NCBI GenBank assembly: GCA_036924085.1
Contig: JAVGWX010000003.1
Coordinates: 129,618,023 to 129,682,022 of the forward strand
DNA length: 64,000 nt
Direction of reading: 5' to 3'
From: Ariolimax columbianus
Taxonomy: Eukaryota > Mollusca > Gastropoda > Stylommatophora > Arionidae
Positions 22,350 through 33,629 of the stretch are shown piece after piece. Every line of letters starts with the position of its first letter. The stretch's first letter is position 1. The notes beneath the pieces were generated by a model. That model was not told the DNA's origin. It made no database searches and worked only from the letters and a program-made list of their open reading frames with translations. The position numbers and the translations under genes are program-made.

Positions 22350-22720
22350 GCAATTGCTCTCAAATGATATTATGGTTTCAAATGATATTATTACTCTCAA
22401 ATGATACTATTGCTCTCAAATGATATTATTACTCTCAAAGGATACTATTGCTCTCAAATGATATTATTACTCTCAAAGGATACTATTGCTCTCAAATGTT
22501 ATTATTACTCTCAAAGGATACTATTGCTCTCAAATGATATTATTGCTCTCAAATGATATTATTGCACGTACATTAACAAGGAATTACCATTATTACTACA
22601 CTCTAACAAGCAATTACTTAAGTGAGAATGCTCACTCTAACAAGCAATTACTTTCAAATGTCATTATTGCTCGCCCTCTAACAAACAATTGCTCTCCAAT
22701 ATAATTATTCCTCTTTCTCG
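22350..22720 (+). repeat. Minisatellite, 19 bp unit (38 bp dimers)
   Basis: CTCTCAAATGATATTATTG-type units repeat about ten times to 22580, alternating with a CTCTCAAAGGATACTATTG variant so that a 38 bp higher-order period appears. A looser region with CTAACAAGCAATTACT words follows to 22720. Confidence 0.85.
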
Positions 22721-22869
22721 TTCTTTCTATCTCTCTCTTACACCAACAATCAGTTGATCTCAGATAGCATTTTTCTTTACACTGAAACAATTGATTGTTA
22801 TCATATATCAGCATTTCTGTCGCTCAAACAATCATATGCTATCTTTATTTCCCTCTATCTCAAACATTT

Positions 22870-23935
22870 GTATGCTTCAAATGTCGGTATCCTAATTACT
22901 GACTCAAACAATCATTTTCTCTCAAATGTCAGTACCATTCTTACTGACTTAAACAATCATTTGCTCTCAAATGTCAGTATCCTTCTTACTGACTCAAACA
23001 ATCATTTTCTCTCAAATGTCGGTATCCCTCCTTTTCAGTAAAACAATAATTTGCTTTCAAATGTCGTTACCTTTCCCTCTCTCTCAAACATGTGTATGCT
23101 CTCAAATGTCAGTATCCTTCTTACTGACTCAAACAATCATTTGCTCTCAAATGTCAGTACCATTCTTACTGACTTAAACAATCATTTGCTCTCAAATGTC
23201 AGTATCCTTCTTTCTGACTCAAACAATCATTTGCTCTCAAATGTCAGTATCCTTCTTACTGGCTCAAACAATCATTTGCTCTCAAATGTCAGTATCCTTC
23301 TTACTGACTCAAACAATCATTTGCTCTCAAATGTCAGTATCCTTCTTACTGACTCAAACAATCATTTGCTCTCAAATATCAGTATCCTTCTTACTGACTC
23401 AAACAATCATTTTCTCTAAAATGTCAGTATCCTTCTTACTGACTCAAACAATCATTTGCTCTCAAATGTCAGTATCCTTCTTACTGACTCAAACAATCAT
23501 TTGCTCTCAAATGTCAGTATCCTTCTTACTGACTCAAACAATCATTTGCTCTCAAATGGCAGTATCCTTCTTACTGACTCAAACAATCATTTGCTCTCAA
23601 ATGTCAGTATCCTTCTTACTGACTCAAACAATCATTTGCTCTCAAATGTCAGTATCCTTCTTACTGACTCAAACAATCATTTGCTCTCAAATGTCAGTGT
23701 CCTTCTTACTGACTCAAACAATCATGTGCTCTCAAATGTCAGTATCCTTCTTACTGACTCAAACAATCATATGCTCTCAAATGTCAGTATCCTTCTTACT
23801 GACTCAAACAATCATTTGCTCTCAAATGTCAGTATCCTTCTTACTGACTCAAACAATCATGTGCTCTCAAATGTCAGTATCCTTCTTACTGACTCAAACA
23901 ATCATATGCTCTCAAATGTCGATATCCTTTCCTCT
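22870..23935 (+). repeat. Minisatellite, 45 bp unit, about 22 copies
   Basis: A measured period of 45 bp. Each unit holds TCAAACAATCATTTGCTCTC, AAATGTCAGTATCC and TTCTTACTGAC; the core copies from 23100 to 23900 are nearly identical. As 45 is a multiple of three and the unit has no stop in two plus frames, long frames appear (23196-23996, 266 codons, 15-residue repeat; 23456-24040). They have no start context, no non-repeat domain and the same satellite base pattern, so I treat them as non-genic. The array grades into the 19 bp array on its left, which shares CTCTCAAATG. Confidence 0.95.
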
Positions 23936-24347
23936 CATGCAAACAATCGTTTTTTTCTCAAAAGTCATTCCCTTTCACACTTTAAAACTCAATTGATCTC
24001 ATATATTACTATCTGTTCCTCAAACGTTAACAATTATTGACTTTTCAATGTCATTGTCATTCATTGTCCCTCAAATAGTCATGTATTCTCAAATGCCATT
24101 CTCCTTCACACTTTAACAATTACATGCTATAAAATATCATTATATTTCTCTAGAACTCCATTAATGAAATGTCATTCCCCATCCTACTCAGACTACCAAT
24201 CAATGACTATTGTTCCCAATGACTATAGTTCCAGCAAATTTTCATATTTAGACAAAGGAAGCATGAACGTGGGGATTTGATCTTGAATCAGACGACCATT
24301 ATGTACGAAGACTGCTGACCAACCATATGCTGTCTAAATAAAAACTC

Positions 24348-24910
24348 GAAGCAGGCCACCAGAGAAGGTTGTGATGGGTTTGCTCGACACAGGTGCCCTG
24401 GAAAGGTTGTGATGGGTTTGCTCAACACAGGCGTCCAGGGAAGGTTGAGATGGGTTTGCTCGACACAGGCGACCAGTGAAGGTTGTGATGGGTTTGCTCG
24501 ACACAGGCGACCAGATAAGGTTGTGATGGGTTTGCTCGACACAGGCGACCAGGGAAGGTTGTGATGGGTTTGCTCGACACAGGCGACCAGGGAAGGTTGA
24601 GATGGGTTTGCACGACACAGGCGACCAGTGAAGGTTGTGATGGGTTTGCTCGACACAGGCGTCCAGGGAAGGTTGAGATGGGTTTGCTCGACACAGGCGA
24701 CCAGTGAAGGTTGTGATGGGTTTGCTCGACACAGACGGCCAGATAAGGTTGTGATGGGTTTGCTCGACACAGGTGACCAGGGAAGGTTGTGATGGGTTTG
24801 CTCGACACAGGCGACCAGGGAAGGTTGTGATGGGTTTGCTCGACACAGGCGACCAGATAAGGTTGTGATGGGTTTGCTCGACACAGGCGACCAGATAATG
24901 TTGTGATGGG
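24348..24910 (+). repeat. Minisatellite, 38 bp unit, about 15 copies
   Basis: A measured period of 38 bp (GGTTGTGATGG recurs at 24367 and 24405). The unit contains GGTTGTGATGGGTTTGCTCG, ACACAGGCGACCAG and a GGGAA/ATAA/TGAA variant end. 38 is not a multiple of three, so each minus frame cycles through all phases; all three stay open for 128-214 codons only because the unit lacks minus-strand stops. Confidence 0.95.
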
Positions 24911-24964
24911 ATTGGCAACCTCAGAAACGACAAATTCATAATCAGTGGAACCATACTACAAACA

Positions 24965-25065
24965 TGTAGTCTAAACACGTGTCAGTCTAAACACGTGTCA
25001 GTCTAAACACGTGTTAATCTAAACACGTGTCAGTCTAAACACGTGTCAGTCTAAACACTGCGTCA
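24965..25065 (+). repeat. Short minisatellite, 16 bp unit
   Basis: Six copies of GTCTAAACACGTGTCA; each holds the palindrome ACACGTGT. Confidence 0.9.
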
Positions 25066-25074
25066 TCCTACACA

Positions 25075-25830
25075 GTCATGCACCCTCCCCCCAACTTTAC
25101 TATTACATGATATATTCTCACTTCCTCCCTTTCCTAAGAGGAGCCTGAACTTCCACTAACTCTTACAATCATACCACTCTCTCCCCCGCCCTTTCCACTT
25201 TACTATTACAGGGTATAGTCTCGCCCCCTCTCTACTAAGGGAGAGTCTGAACTTTCACTCTCCCACTTACTCTCAGAATCAAACTCCCCCTCTCCACCTC
25301 TCACGCCCCTCCCCCCCCTCCCCATTTCTACTTCAATCTTACAAGATAAAGTCTCGCTCCCTCTCTACTAACGCATATTCTGAACTTTCACTCTCCCATT
25401 AAATAACTCTCACAATCAAAACTCCCTCGTTCCCCTCTCTCACCCCACCCCCATCCAACCCTCTTCGACTTTACTCTTACAAGATATAATATCGCTCCCC
25501 TCCCCCTCCTCTTCGACTATATTTTTACAAAATATAGTCTCGCTCCGTCTTTACTAACGCAGTCTGAACTTTCACTCTCCAATTAACTCTCACAATCATG
25601 CACCCCCTCCTTCTACCTTCCCTTTTACTCTTACAAGATATAGTCTCACTCCCTCTCTACTAACGTAGAGTCTGAACTTTAACTCTCCAGCTCACTCTCA
25701 CCAATCAAACACTTAATTTTTCTATGTCGACCTTACTCGCCAAATTCACTCAAACAAACCCCCGAACAACATCCCACTTCCCTCTCTCTCTCCAATCTCT
25801 CACTCACACCCTCCTACCCCTTTCCACCCC
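25075..25830 (+). repeat. Polypyrimidine-rich degenerate array
   Basis: About five to six diverged copies of a 110-140 bp unit with TTTACTCTTACAAGATATAG, TCTCGCTCCCTCTCTACTAA, CTGAACTTTCACTCTCC and AACTCTCACAATCA. The plus strand is strongly C+T rich over 700 bp, with long C runs. Confidence 0.8.
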
Positions 25831-25839
25831 CACCCCCAT

Positions 25840-26260
25840 GTTTGGTTTGCTAATGCAACACAGGACGCTTGCCCGGGATCGTATCAAACATTGAAGGTCA
25901 CAATCATTTTGATTGATTCGATACACGTGGCATTTTTCACATGATCGTGCCTACAACCTTTGTGAAGTTGAATTATCAATCAATGCTACAAGGGTACTTA
26001 TCCAGGATGTATCACTGCAGGGTTTCACAAAACATGTAGCAGCGTTGTTCAAGTATACAAACTTGCGTCTGCCTGTCCATATTACGACATTAGCGGAATC
26101 GTCAGTCAAATTTTAAAATAAAACGTAAAGTTTGAATCATCAATCAGGACCTTTCTGCTTCCTGTAGAAGAACGGTCTTCAACAGATATACGTCAGGTCC
26201 TTAAGTCGTCAGCCATCTGTCCCAGTTCTTTCCATTTACAAATGGAGTATTGCATTTCTG
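25840..26260. other. Non-coding stretch, nothing recognised
   Basis: One short frame (25913-26116) with no family resemblance; no repeats. Confidence 0.35.
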
Positions 26261-26264
26261 TTGA

Positions 26265-26345
26265 TAAGCGAGTTGGCAGAGTGATTTGGATACCAGGGTT
26301 CTAAACGGGTTCAAAACTCAATTGAAAATAAAAATAAAGCTCGTC
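26265..26345 (+). mobile_element. Decayed tRNA-like SINE head
   Basis: GCGAGTTGGCAGAGTG resembles an A box and GGGTTCAAAACTC a B box, about 35 bp apart, followed by an A-rich stretch. A relic; no body recognised. Confidence 0.4.
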
Positions 26346-26349
26346 TACA

Positions 26350-27285
26350 CACTAAGCGGCGATTACATGGGCAATGATTATATATCTGAAAACCGTCTAT
26401 ATCCCCAAGGTAAATGCCAGCTACGTGAACAAACGTGACAATGATAATTGTGTTTTGTCTCCATTGAACTCTCTTATCTATGTATGTTTGGTCTCCATCT
26501 CTCTTACCCTTGGGATTCCTGAATATCGACTATCTTGTAACGACATCGGCTAGTTTCCTTAATATGTGTCCTATCCAACTAGCGTCTTCCTTTCACATCA
26601 CGTTCAACTAACGAAGTCGATCAAGGATCTTACCAGTCTCATCTGAATCTTTATGTGTATTTTTTCTGGTGCTGACTACGTTGATGCTCAACCGTCAAAT
26701 ATCTTCCCCGTTTGTTGTCTACACTATTGTATCTAGAGTTTAAAAATGTTGTCACAGTGTTCCATAACAAGTCTTATCATATTATATGTGAGTGCTGCTT
26801 TCTGATGCGATAAACGTTGCCTTTATGTGTAAGCCCGTCCGCATTTGTGTTTTTTTTTCTTTTAACTGTGAATACGATCATCATAATTCTGATGGAAACG
26901 CCATGTCAGTGGCTACAAGTGATCTTTTTGTATGTATACTAACTGATCACTATAGACTCCCTTATGACAGGATTGTAAGTTACAAATAGATCAGTCGGGT
27001 CAGCGGGAGTACTGATAACAATAATAACAATAATAACACCACGATGAAGTATGCTTCATATACCGAGTTGGAACAGTAATATGAACGAAACACAAGTTTC
27101 CGTGAAAAGGATATAACAAAGACAAAAACATAACAAATACAAACTGCAGAGACACTACAACACCACAAACCAACACAGGTTGGTACCTTCATGTTGAAGA
27201 ACATTTATGGAATCAAAGTGCATATTCTATTGACGCAAAAAAAGGTATACATTCATATTAATACCATCGACTAGAAGCACATTCA
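26350..27285. other. Non-coding stretch, nothing recognised
   Basis: Frames 26792-26989 plus and 26980-27204 minus show no domain. No array. Confidence 0.35.
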
Positions 27286-27288
27286 TAC

Positions 27289-27319
27289 TCGCGCGCGCGC
27301 ACGCACGCTCCCGAGCACG

Positions 27320-27356
<37 letters not shown>
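27289..27356. repeat. Alternating (CG)n-(CA)n tract
   Basis: GC dinucleotides, then CGCACGCACGC words, then a CA tract of about 16 repeats: a long alternating purine-pyrimidine stretch. Confidence 0.95.
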
Positions 27357-27889
27357 CCACACAGGATATCAGAAAAGAAATAAGTATACAAATTATAACG
27401 AACAGGTTATTAGTTAAGAAAACGCAATGACAAGTTCTGCAGAACATGGTATCTGTAGTTCAAACTAGGTCATATGCAGAAGTAGTTGTTTTCTTCTTTG
27501 TGAATTACCCATGTTCGACATATTTTTTGGATGACATGACATGATAAGAGAACATGCGTAATTGGGTAAGTAAAACAAAATATTAGTTCGAGACTATTTT
27601 TGTAATCAATTTGCAGACAGGGGTTAGAGCATGACCTACTTTATGTTTCAGTTGGCCATAGTTAGATTATTGGTGGTTTGGACAAACTTTTGCTCAGAGT
27701 TTAGAAAACTGGTTCCATTAAACGCCGTGCCAGGAGTGGGATGCCGATACATGTATGCACTAACCAGTGTACTGTCGATGTCCAACAACTGGCATAAAGC
27801 CATACAAATCAACTTCAAACTTGTCAAACTCAAAGAAAATTTCAAAATATTTAAACATTTCATAGTCATCGACACAATGTATTTTCAAG

Positions 27890-28046
27890 AAAGATATTCT
27901 TTGTCTTCGGCGTTCGTTCTCAAACTCCCGCTACCAAGTCATAAAAAGGGCTTTGCAAGTAGCAGGATGTAGTCCGGAGAATGGGATGCGCCGTGTCGTA
28001 GTTTACAACTTGACTTCTATATGTGCACCTTTGGTCCGACACATTC
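27890..28046 (-). mobile_element. SINE type B, truncated copy, target of a LINE
   Basis: In reverse this matches the 3' half of type B at 38.2-38.4 kb and 34.9-35.05 kb: GTCGGACC, AAAGGTGCA, TTGTAAACTACGACAC, CATCCTGCTACTTGC-like and GGGAGTTTGAGAACGAACG. Its core-proximal end is the 14 bp GGTCCGACACATTC, which was duplicated when the LINE inserted. Past the LINE no further SINE sequence is recognised, so the copy was already truncated there. Confidence 0.8.
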
Positions 28047-29911
28047 GTACACGTGGATCAACCACTACCTCAAAAAAAGAACGGCGAGAGTCCAAGTACA
28101 AGGGCAGATAAGCAAAAAGGTGACACTCGAGCAGGGAGTACCCCAAGAGGGAGTACTGCCACCTACACTCTTCCTGGTGTATATAAACGACACTACAGAG
28201 AATATACCAAGAAGAGTCCATAGCTCAATGTTTGCAGACGATCTGGCTATGTTGACCTCTGAAAAGAATCTCACCATAGCAAGAAATCGGATGCAGCAGG
28301 CCCTAACATCGCTGGAAGAGTTGGCTAACTCATGGCTGGTCAAAATAAACGAGGAGAAAACCACATGTACAAAATTCTTGCTCTCATTAAAACCCCAAAG
28401 TACCAAATTAAGTCTAAATGGCAAAATCCTTCAGCCAAACGACAACCCAACCGATCTGGGAGTCACATTTGATCGGCGCATGACATGGAAAAGTCAGATC
28501 GAGAGAAACCGAATGAGAGCCAGAGAAAGAATGGCAATCATGAGGAAACGTGCTGGCACAAGCTGGGGAGCAGACGAAAGTATACTAAAGAAACTGTACA
28601 CTGGAAGAGTGAGACCAGTTCTCGAGTATGGCATTGCGGCATGGACAACAGCAGCAAAGGCGAACTTCGATAAAGTTAGCAAACTTCAAAACCAAGCCAT
28701 GAGAGTTATAACAGGAGGCATGAAGTCAACGCCAATTGTAGAACTTGAAAAGATTACAAAACTGCAATCCATGACCGATAGAAGAGACTGCAGAGCCCAG
28801 CTGCAGTCAGAGAAACTCCGAAGACTGACTGACCATCCAATGCACCAGAGACTAAACAATTTGGGAAATGGGAAACTAAAGCGGAGAAACTTTGCAGAAA
28901 TAGCCAAAGCAAAGATGCACGAAGATCCCATAACCGCACTAACAACACCAAAGTCCATCACTACTGTACGAAAACGTACCTGGAGGCAGGATATATTTCC
29001 AGAGGTGGTAGAAAATATACCAGGTATTGGAAACAAAAACTGCCAGACTGAAAAAGAAAAGAGAGATACTACCCTAAGCTTTATATCGAAAAACTACCCA
29101 AGCATGGACTGGACCCATGCATACACCGACGGTTCTGTAACAAACACTACACATAACGGAGGGGCAGGAGCATTCCTGAACCTACCAAATGGCAGAAAAA
29201 TAACACTGTCATTCTCTACTAGTAAGTACACAAGCAATTTCAGAGCGGAGGCAGAAGCACTGAGGGCGGCAGTGGAAGAAATGGTGACACATAGAGAAAA
29301 TGAAAGCATACAGTCCTGCTTACAGATGCTCTCGCCGTAGTCACAGCTCTAAAAAGCCAGAAAAACACTGAGCTTAATGACTTAAGAGCAGAACTCTGTC
29401 AACTATGCCAGCAGTCCGCACCAAAAAGGTAGGGGTACAGTGGGTCCCATCACACTGCAACATCCAAGGCAACGAGGAGGCAGACAGACTGGCAAAAGAA
29501 GGTGCAAGACTACCACAAACAGATACCAGTATGACGTACGAAGAGTCAAAACGGCTTATCAAAGCCAGATACATGACCAAATGGGAAACTGAACATACCG
29601 GCTACACCAAAAACGATGCCTATTACCAGTTGAACAGAAGAGAGAAGGTCGTTGTCTTCAGACTTCGCACTGGCCACAATAGACTGAGGTACCACCTATT
29701 CAACAAATTGAAGATAGGTGGTACCGACGAATGCCCGTGTGGTACCGAGAAAATGACCGCTGAGCATCTGCTGCAGAACTACCCGACATACGAGGATCAG
29801 AGAGAGCAGATGTGGCGATCACCAGTAGAACCACAAGACAAGCTCTATGGCAGTGTCGATAGCCTCAGGATGACCGCCGCTTTTTTCGAAAAAATAATGG
29901 TTACTGTCTGA
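28047..29911 (+). pseudogene. Reverse transcriptase-RNase H polyprotein, broken by two frameshifts
   Basis: RT palm features: GVPQEGVLPPTLF (the usual GVPQGGVLSPTLF with changes), MFADDLAML with the catalytic aspartates, then a thumb-like region with LKKLYTGRVRPVLEYGIAAW. RNase H follows: AYTDGSV (first Asp), RAEAEALRAAVEEM (Glu), LTDALAVV (Asp) and WVPSHCNIQGNEEADRLAK (His and last Asp), so all acidic residues are present. The C-terminal tail has CPCG, then AEHLLQNYPTY, where a Tyr replaces the Cys of the copy at 52.6 kb. Frame changes occur near 29310 and near 29425 (an A5 run); otherwise the frame is open for 439 codons, implying recent insertion. The first ATG of the frame lies in SINE sequence upstream of the LINE and is not a native start. 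Confidence 0.9.
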
Positions 29912-29943
29912 CTGCGTACGATGAAGAAGAAGAAGAAGAAGAA
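28047..29943 (+). mobile_element. 5'-truncated I-like LINE with RT and RNase H, 14 bp target duplication
   Basis: The element is framed by exact GGTCCGACACATTC copies at 28033-28046 and 29944-29957. It holds the C-terminal part of reverse transcriptase, an RNase H domain and a Cys/His-rich tail, then a short 3' untranslated part ending CTGCGTACGATG plus (AAG)n. The missing 5' half (ORF1, endonuclease, RT fingers) fits incomplete target-primed reverse transcription. Presence of RNase H and the GAA tail point to the I group (I, Nimb or Ingi-like). It sits in a minus-strand SINE type B, and two shorter relatives occur at 49.7 and 52.6 kb. Confidence 0.93.
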
Positions 29944-29959
29944 GGTCCGACACATTCTA

Positions 29960-30430
29960 TTCCACATGACGAAAGATCTAAAACTGAAATGTTTCAAAAC
30001 ATCGAGAGCGACTCAACTAACGGAAGTAAAGAAAAGCGACAAAACTGCAGCGTTGTTTTAGCTGCTAAACAAATATTCAGCGAACATAGTAAACTTTATT
30101 TGGTCACTTCAGCTACACAACAGAACTATAAAAATGACTGCTTATGCTCTAAAATCTAAACTTTGCAAACTCGAAAGATAAAAGAATATTGCTTCTATGC
30201 AACTCATTTTCCGGAAATCGATTGTGGTCACTGTCTGCGCGTCTAACGTGTGACAAACTTCTGCTAAAATCATCCAGCCAAGTTTGAAAATAAACGTTAC
30301 CAACTGCCAGAATGTTCTGCTAGAGCAACATCTTCAACCAGGTTTTTGAGCATTTTCTCACTTGTTTAACTGCCAGAAAAGCAGTAAGCCAGCTTAACGT
30401 GCTCAAGAAACCCGTTCCAATTACTCAACG
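29960..30430. other. Non-coding stretch, nothing recognised
   Basis: AT-rich flank between the LINE and the next SINE; no features. Confidence 0.35.
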
Positions 30431-30433
30431 TAA

Positions 30434-30604
30434 AATGTCCCCGGGGAAGCCAACCCTTAGAAAAATGCAGGAGGAAGCAGACCCTTACATAAAATGCATG
30501 CTGAAGTCGGATGCACTGGGCCGACAGGCGCAAAATAAAAACGCAGTGCAATGCACACCGCCTTGGGGATTAGAGAAATAAGGCGAACACCAAAAAAAAA
30601 AAAA
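30434..30604 (+). mobile_element. SINE type A, copy lacking the tRNA head
   Basis: Matches the body of the full copy at 11.84-12.02 kb almost base for base: CCCCGGGGAAGCC, AGGAGGAAGCAGACCC, GCTGAAGTCGGATGCACTGG, GCCGACAGGCGC and CCGCCTTGGGGATTAGAG, ending in an A tract. The tRNA-derived 5' part is missing, so it could not be transcribed from its own promoter. Frames on both strands (30366-30581) are by-products. Confidence 0.92.
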
Positions 30605-30609
30605 TATGT

Positions 30610-31598
30610 CCACCATTTTAACCATCAAATAACCCCACATAAATGCTGTTGTTTATATAATGTGGGACCCAGTAGTTCAAAAAGTGTATCGCTCGAAGAT
30701 AACAGACATGAATGAGTTGAAACATCAAATTTAGTAAGCTTGGAAAGCGCTCAGTCATATCACAGTCGGATGGACAGATTTCGTCAACTAAGGATTATGT
30801 TATGATAAATGTGTATTTGATCCTGTGTTCCAAACTCTTTGTGTTAATATGTTAATGTTTGAAATCATATTTAGGTCAAGTAGCGAGGGCACCCTGGAAG
30901 ACGGAGCACACGTGTTCGTAACGAACGAACTCCACAGACAGCATCAGTATCGATAACCATCGTCATCTACTGAAATAGAAGCCGTACTTTTAGATCTACA
31001 CGAAGTGTAATGATGTTATTTTCTGCCTAACATAAAAAATATAACATAAACTGTTGTTCATTCAAAACAGCGCATTAACCTACTACTATATAATTCATAC
31101 CGCATTTGAGTTCATACATTTATTTTAGGTGATACTCTTTGTTATAACACACACTTCAAATGCATATGTTCATTCATTCGATCAAACATTCGTGTCTCGT
31201 TGCGCTATCGCATCATTGGATGAAACATAGGTCCAACAATATGGCTTATCTGCATTTGCAGTGCCGTTTCATGGCAATGGATTTTACATGACTAGGTTGC
31301 CAGCCTCATGCACAACTTCCTGTAAGGAATTCATACGGTATGTAAGGAATGACACAGTTGCCGCATTCCTTTTACCACGAGAAACACTGTCGTGAAAATG
31401 TATAGTTGCTACTAAATGTATTGTTATAAGTGTCATTGTATTCATGTCACTTATCACATTGCCCAAACATCTAAACATTTTCTGAATCGTTCACCTTGTC
31501 TACAAATAACATAATTGATTTTGTTAGTTATTTGCTTTACTGTCATATTACACGCATAAATATTTCAGTTCATAATTTGTATTATCACATTATTATGA

Positions 31599-31600
<2 letters not shown>
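30610..31600. other. Non-coding stretch, nothing recognised
   Basis: AT-rich; one short minus frame (31284-31478) with no recognisable feature. Confidence 0.35.

Positions 31601-31602
<2 letters not shown>

Positions 31603-31642
<40 letters not shown>
31603..31642. repeat. (TA)n microsatellite
   Basis: A pure TA tract of about 20 repeats. Confidence 0.97.
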
Positions 31643-31644
<2 letters not shown>

Positions 31645-31798
31645 TTCTTAGTTCTTAGTGGACGTGAACTTCTACAGGAGCCAATGCACCTGTGCAGGTT
31701 CCAGATATGCAGCTGGATATAGCCGGACGGAGGATTTTCTGCTTAGCGGGCTAGACACGAGCAGCTTATTACTCCGTCGTGTTGGGACATCTGCTGGG

Positions 31799-31800
<2 letters not shown>

Positions 31801-31839
<39 letters not shown>

Positions 31840-31875
31840 CTGTGTGTGCATGTATGTATGTGTATGTAAGTATAT
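31801..31875. repeat. (GT)n microsatellite
   Basis: A pure GT tract decaying into GTAT words; the frame 31658-31936 with Cys-Val runs is a by-product. Confidence 0.97.
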
Positions 31876-32474
31876 GTATATTCTAGTTTTACTTACCGGC
31901 TCCGCAATGAATTCAAAAGTTCTTCACCAGCATTAACAATAAATGAGGCATACTGAACAAAAGTGGACACTCGTAATGAAGCACTTCGTTTGAGCTCTTT
32001 TACTCAAGTGTTTCATTGAGATAGCACTATCGTTAAGAATTGCCTTATTTTATCGTTATATAATCTGGAACGCACAGAAACACAGTGAGCAGAACACAGT
32101 TCGTTCACTTTGAAATTAGAAGAACAAATCTTTGCACAATTTCCATGTTCAATAGCTCACCGTTGGATGGCTTAAATTAATAAATAACTAACTAATGGAA
32201 AGTCGCAGAGAGCCTAAAATAGTAGCGTTGCTCTGGGAATTCCAGACATAACTATATGTGAATATTTCACGTCGCTAGAACTTTCCATCGCTTAGTTTTT
32301 AGCAAGATAGACCACCAAATAGATGTATTGTTATTCTTGTAATTCTTTATATGAAATGTGTGTGTGTCTGTGTTTACAGTTGGTACATTTTTAGGACATC
32401 CTGAAATCTTTACATTACCATGAATCTATATTACTGATGTAGTGTTGGTATAGTGCAGTGAGTCCATACTAACA

Positions 32475-32765
32475 ACATCACCACCATTACTTTTAACAAT
32501 ATATAACTATTGTCATTACTACTACTATCGCCATCATTAACAAAAGTAACATCACTAATATCAACATTACTGCTACTACAAACTTCACCACTTACATCAG
32601 CAGCGCAAAAAGCATCACCACCATCACCGTTATTACAACCACCACCATTATATACGCTACAACACGACGACGTCTTCCAACATTCCCACCGTTATTATTA
32701 CACCCACTACTATCACCGCCACTTACCGACATCACGACGTCTGCCAACATAATACGAGTACACGT
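32475..32765 (+). repeat. Degenerate trinucleotide-like tract
   Basis: ACC, ACT and ATT triplets dominate (CACCACCATTACT and similar) for nearly 300 bp without exact periodicity. The Ser/Leu/Pro-rich frame 32510-32752 follows from this. Confidence 0.65.
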
Positions 32766-33305
32766 CACTATTATTACCCCTAACCAAAACGCATTCTTTA
32801 AGCTAAACCGTCAACATCCCCAAGAGACGCATTAGCAATTGTAAGATATCACAAGAACAATAACCTATACGCCTACATCTAAGACAAACAATGTGCATAA
32901 TAACATCTGTCAGAGACAGTGACACTTGACATATGCAGTGACACATGTCGGACACATTGACATATGATGTCTTGTGAATTGGCATGGAATATGACATATG
33001 TCCCAAATATACTACATTCACCTCACTTCCCGGCATACAACTTATGCAACTCTCTTGTGTGAGCTTACTGTCTAGGTGTGTCACTTCTAAATTGACAATA
33101 GCCTCGTCACTATTATTATCATACCATGGCTATATTATCATCAACTTGTCCTCTCTTTGTGCTAATGTATCATCCATTGGTCTCGTGCTCTTATTCATTT
33201 ATATTTTCTCGTTCATTGGTCTCCTTCTTCGATTTTCCTCTTCCATATCCTTCATGTGCGTGACTTGTAACAAATCAATGTGCATTTTGCGAGCTGCAGT
33301 ATTTC

Positions 33306-33610
33306 TAACAAAGACAGGTGGAACAGGAAATATTGGGGAAATGTGCAGTTGAATAGATCACTTACTTGGAAACCCCCAAACCAGTATCACAAAGCAATAT
33401 CTGTCATGGAGCCCACACAGTAATAGAGACAATGGAAGGCCAAAGGCACATGGATGAGAGACCTGGAGGTCAATGTTTTTTTTAAAACCGGAAAACGGCG
33501 AAGACCTCGAGAAAATAGTACAGGACCGGTTTGCTTGGAGACGGCTGGTTGATGCACCGGAATAGGATAAAGACGAAGAAGAAGAAGCATTAGAAGATGA
33601 AGAAGAAGAA
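33306..33610 (+). mobile_element. 5'-truncated LINE 3' end with 15 bp target duplication
   Basis: GAGCTGCAGTATTTC occurs exactly at 33291-33305 and 33611-33625. Between them, frames read IGEMCS, TSITKQYLSWSP, RDNGRPK, TWMRDLEVNV and DLEKIVQDRFAWRRLVDAPE, the usual last 80-90 residues of a LINE RT protein, followed by (GAAGAA)n. At least two frameshifts and a stop are present. It differs from the I-like LINE but has the same kind of tail. Minus frames at 33358-33627 are by-products. Confidence 0.9.
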
Positions 33611-33629
33611 GAGCTGCAGTATTTCAAAC

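Noticed and set aside
23196..23996. 266-codon plus-strand frame as a repeat protein gene
   Set aside because: It is the 45 bp minisatellite read in frame; a second frame is equally open, and there is no unique domain or start context.
22870..24910. CRISPR-like arrays (45 bp and 38 bp periodic units)
   Set aside because: The units are contiguous without unique spacers, the genome is eukaryotic, and no cas genes exist.
28021..29340. Host gene of 439 codons
   Set aside because: RT and RNase H motifs plus the 14 bp target duplication show a LINE; the first ATG lies in upstream SINE sequence.
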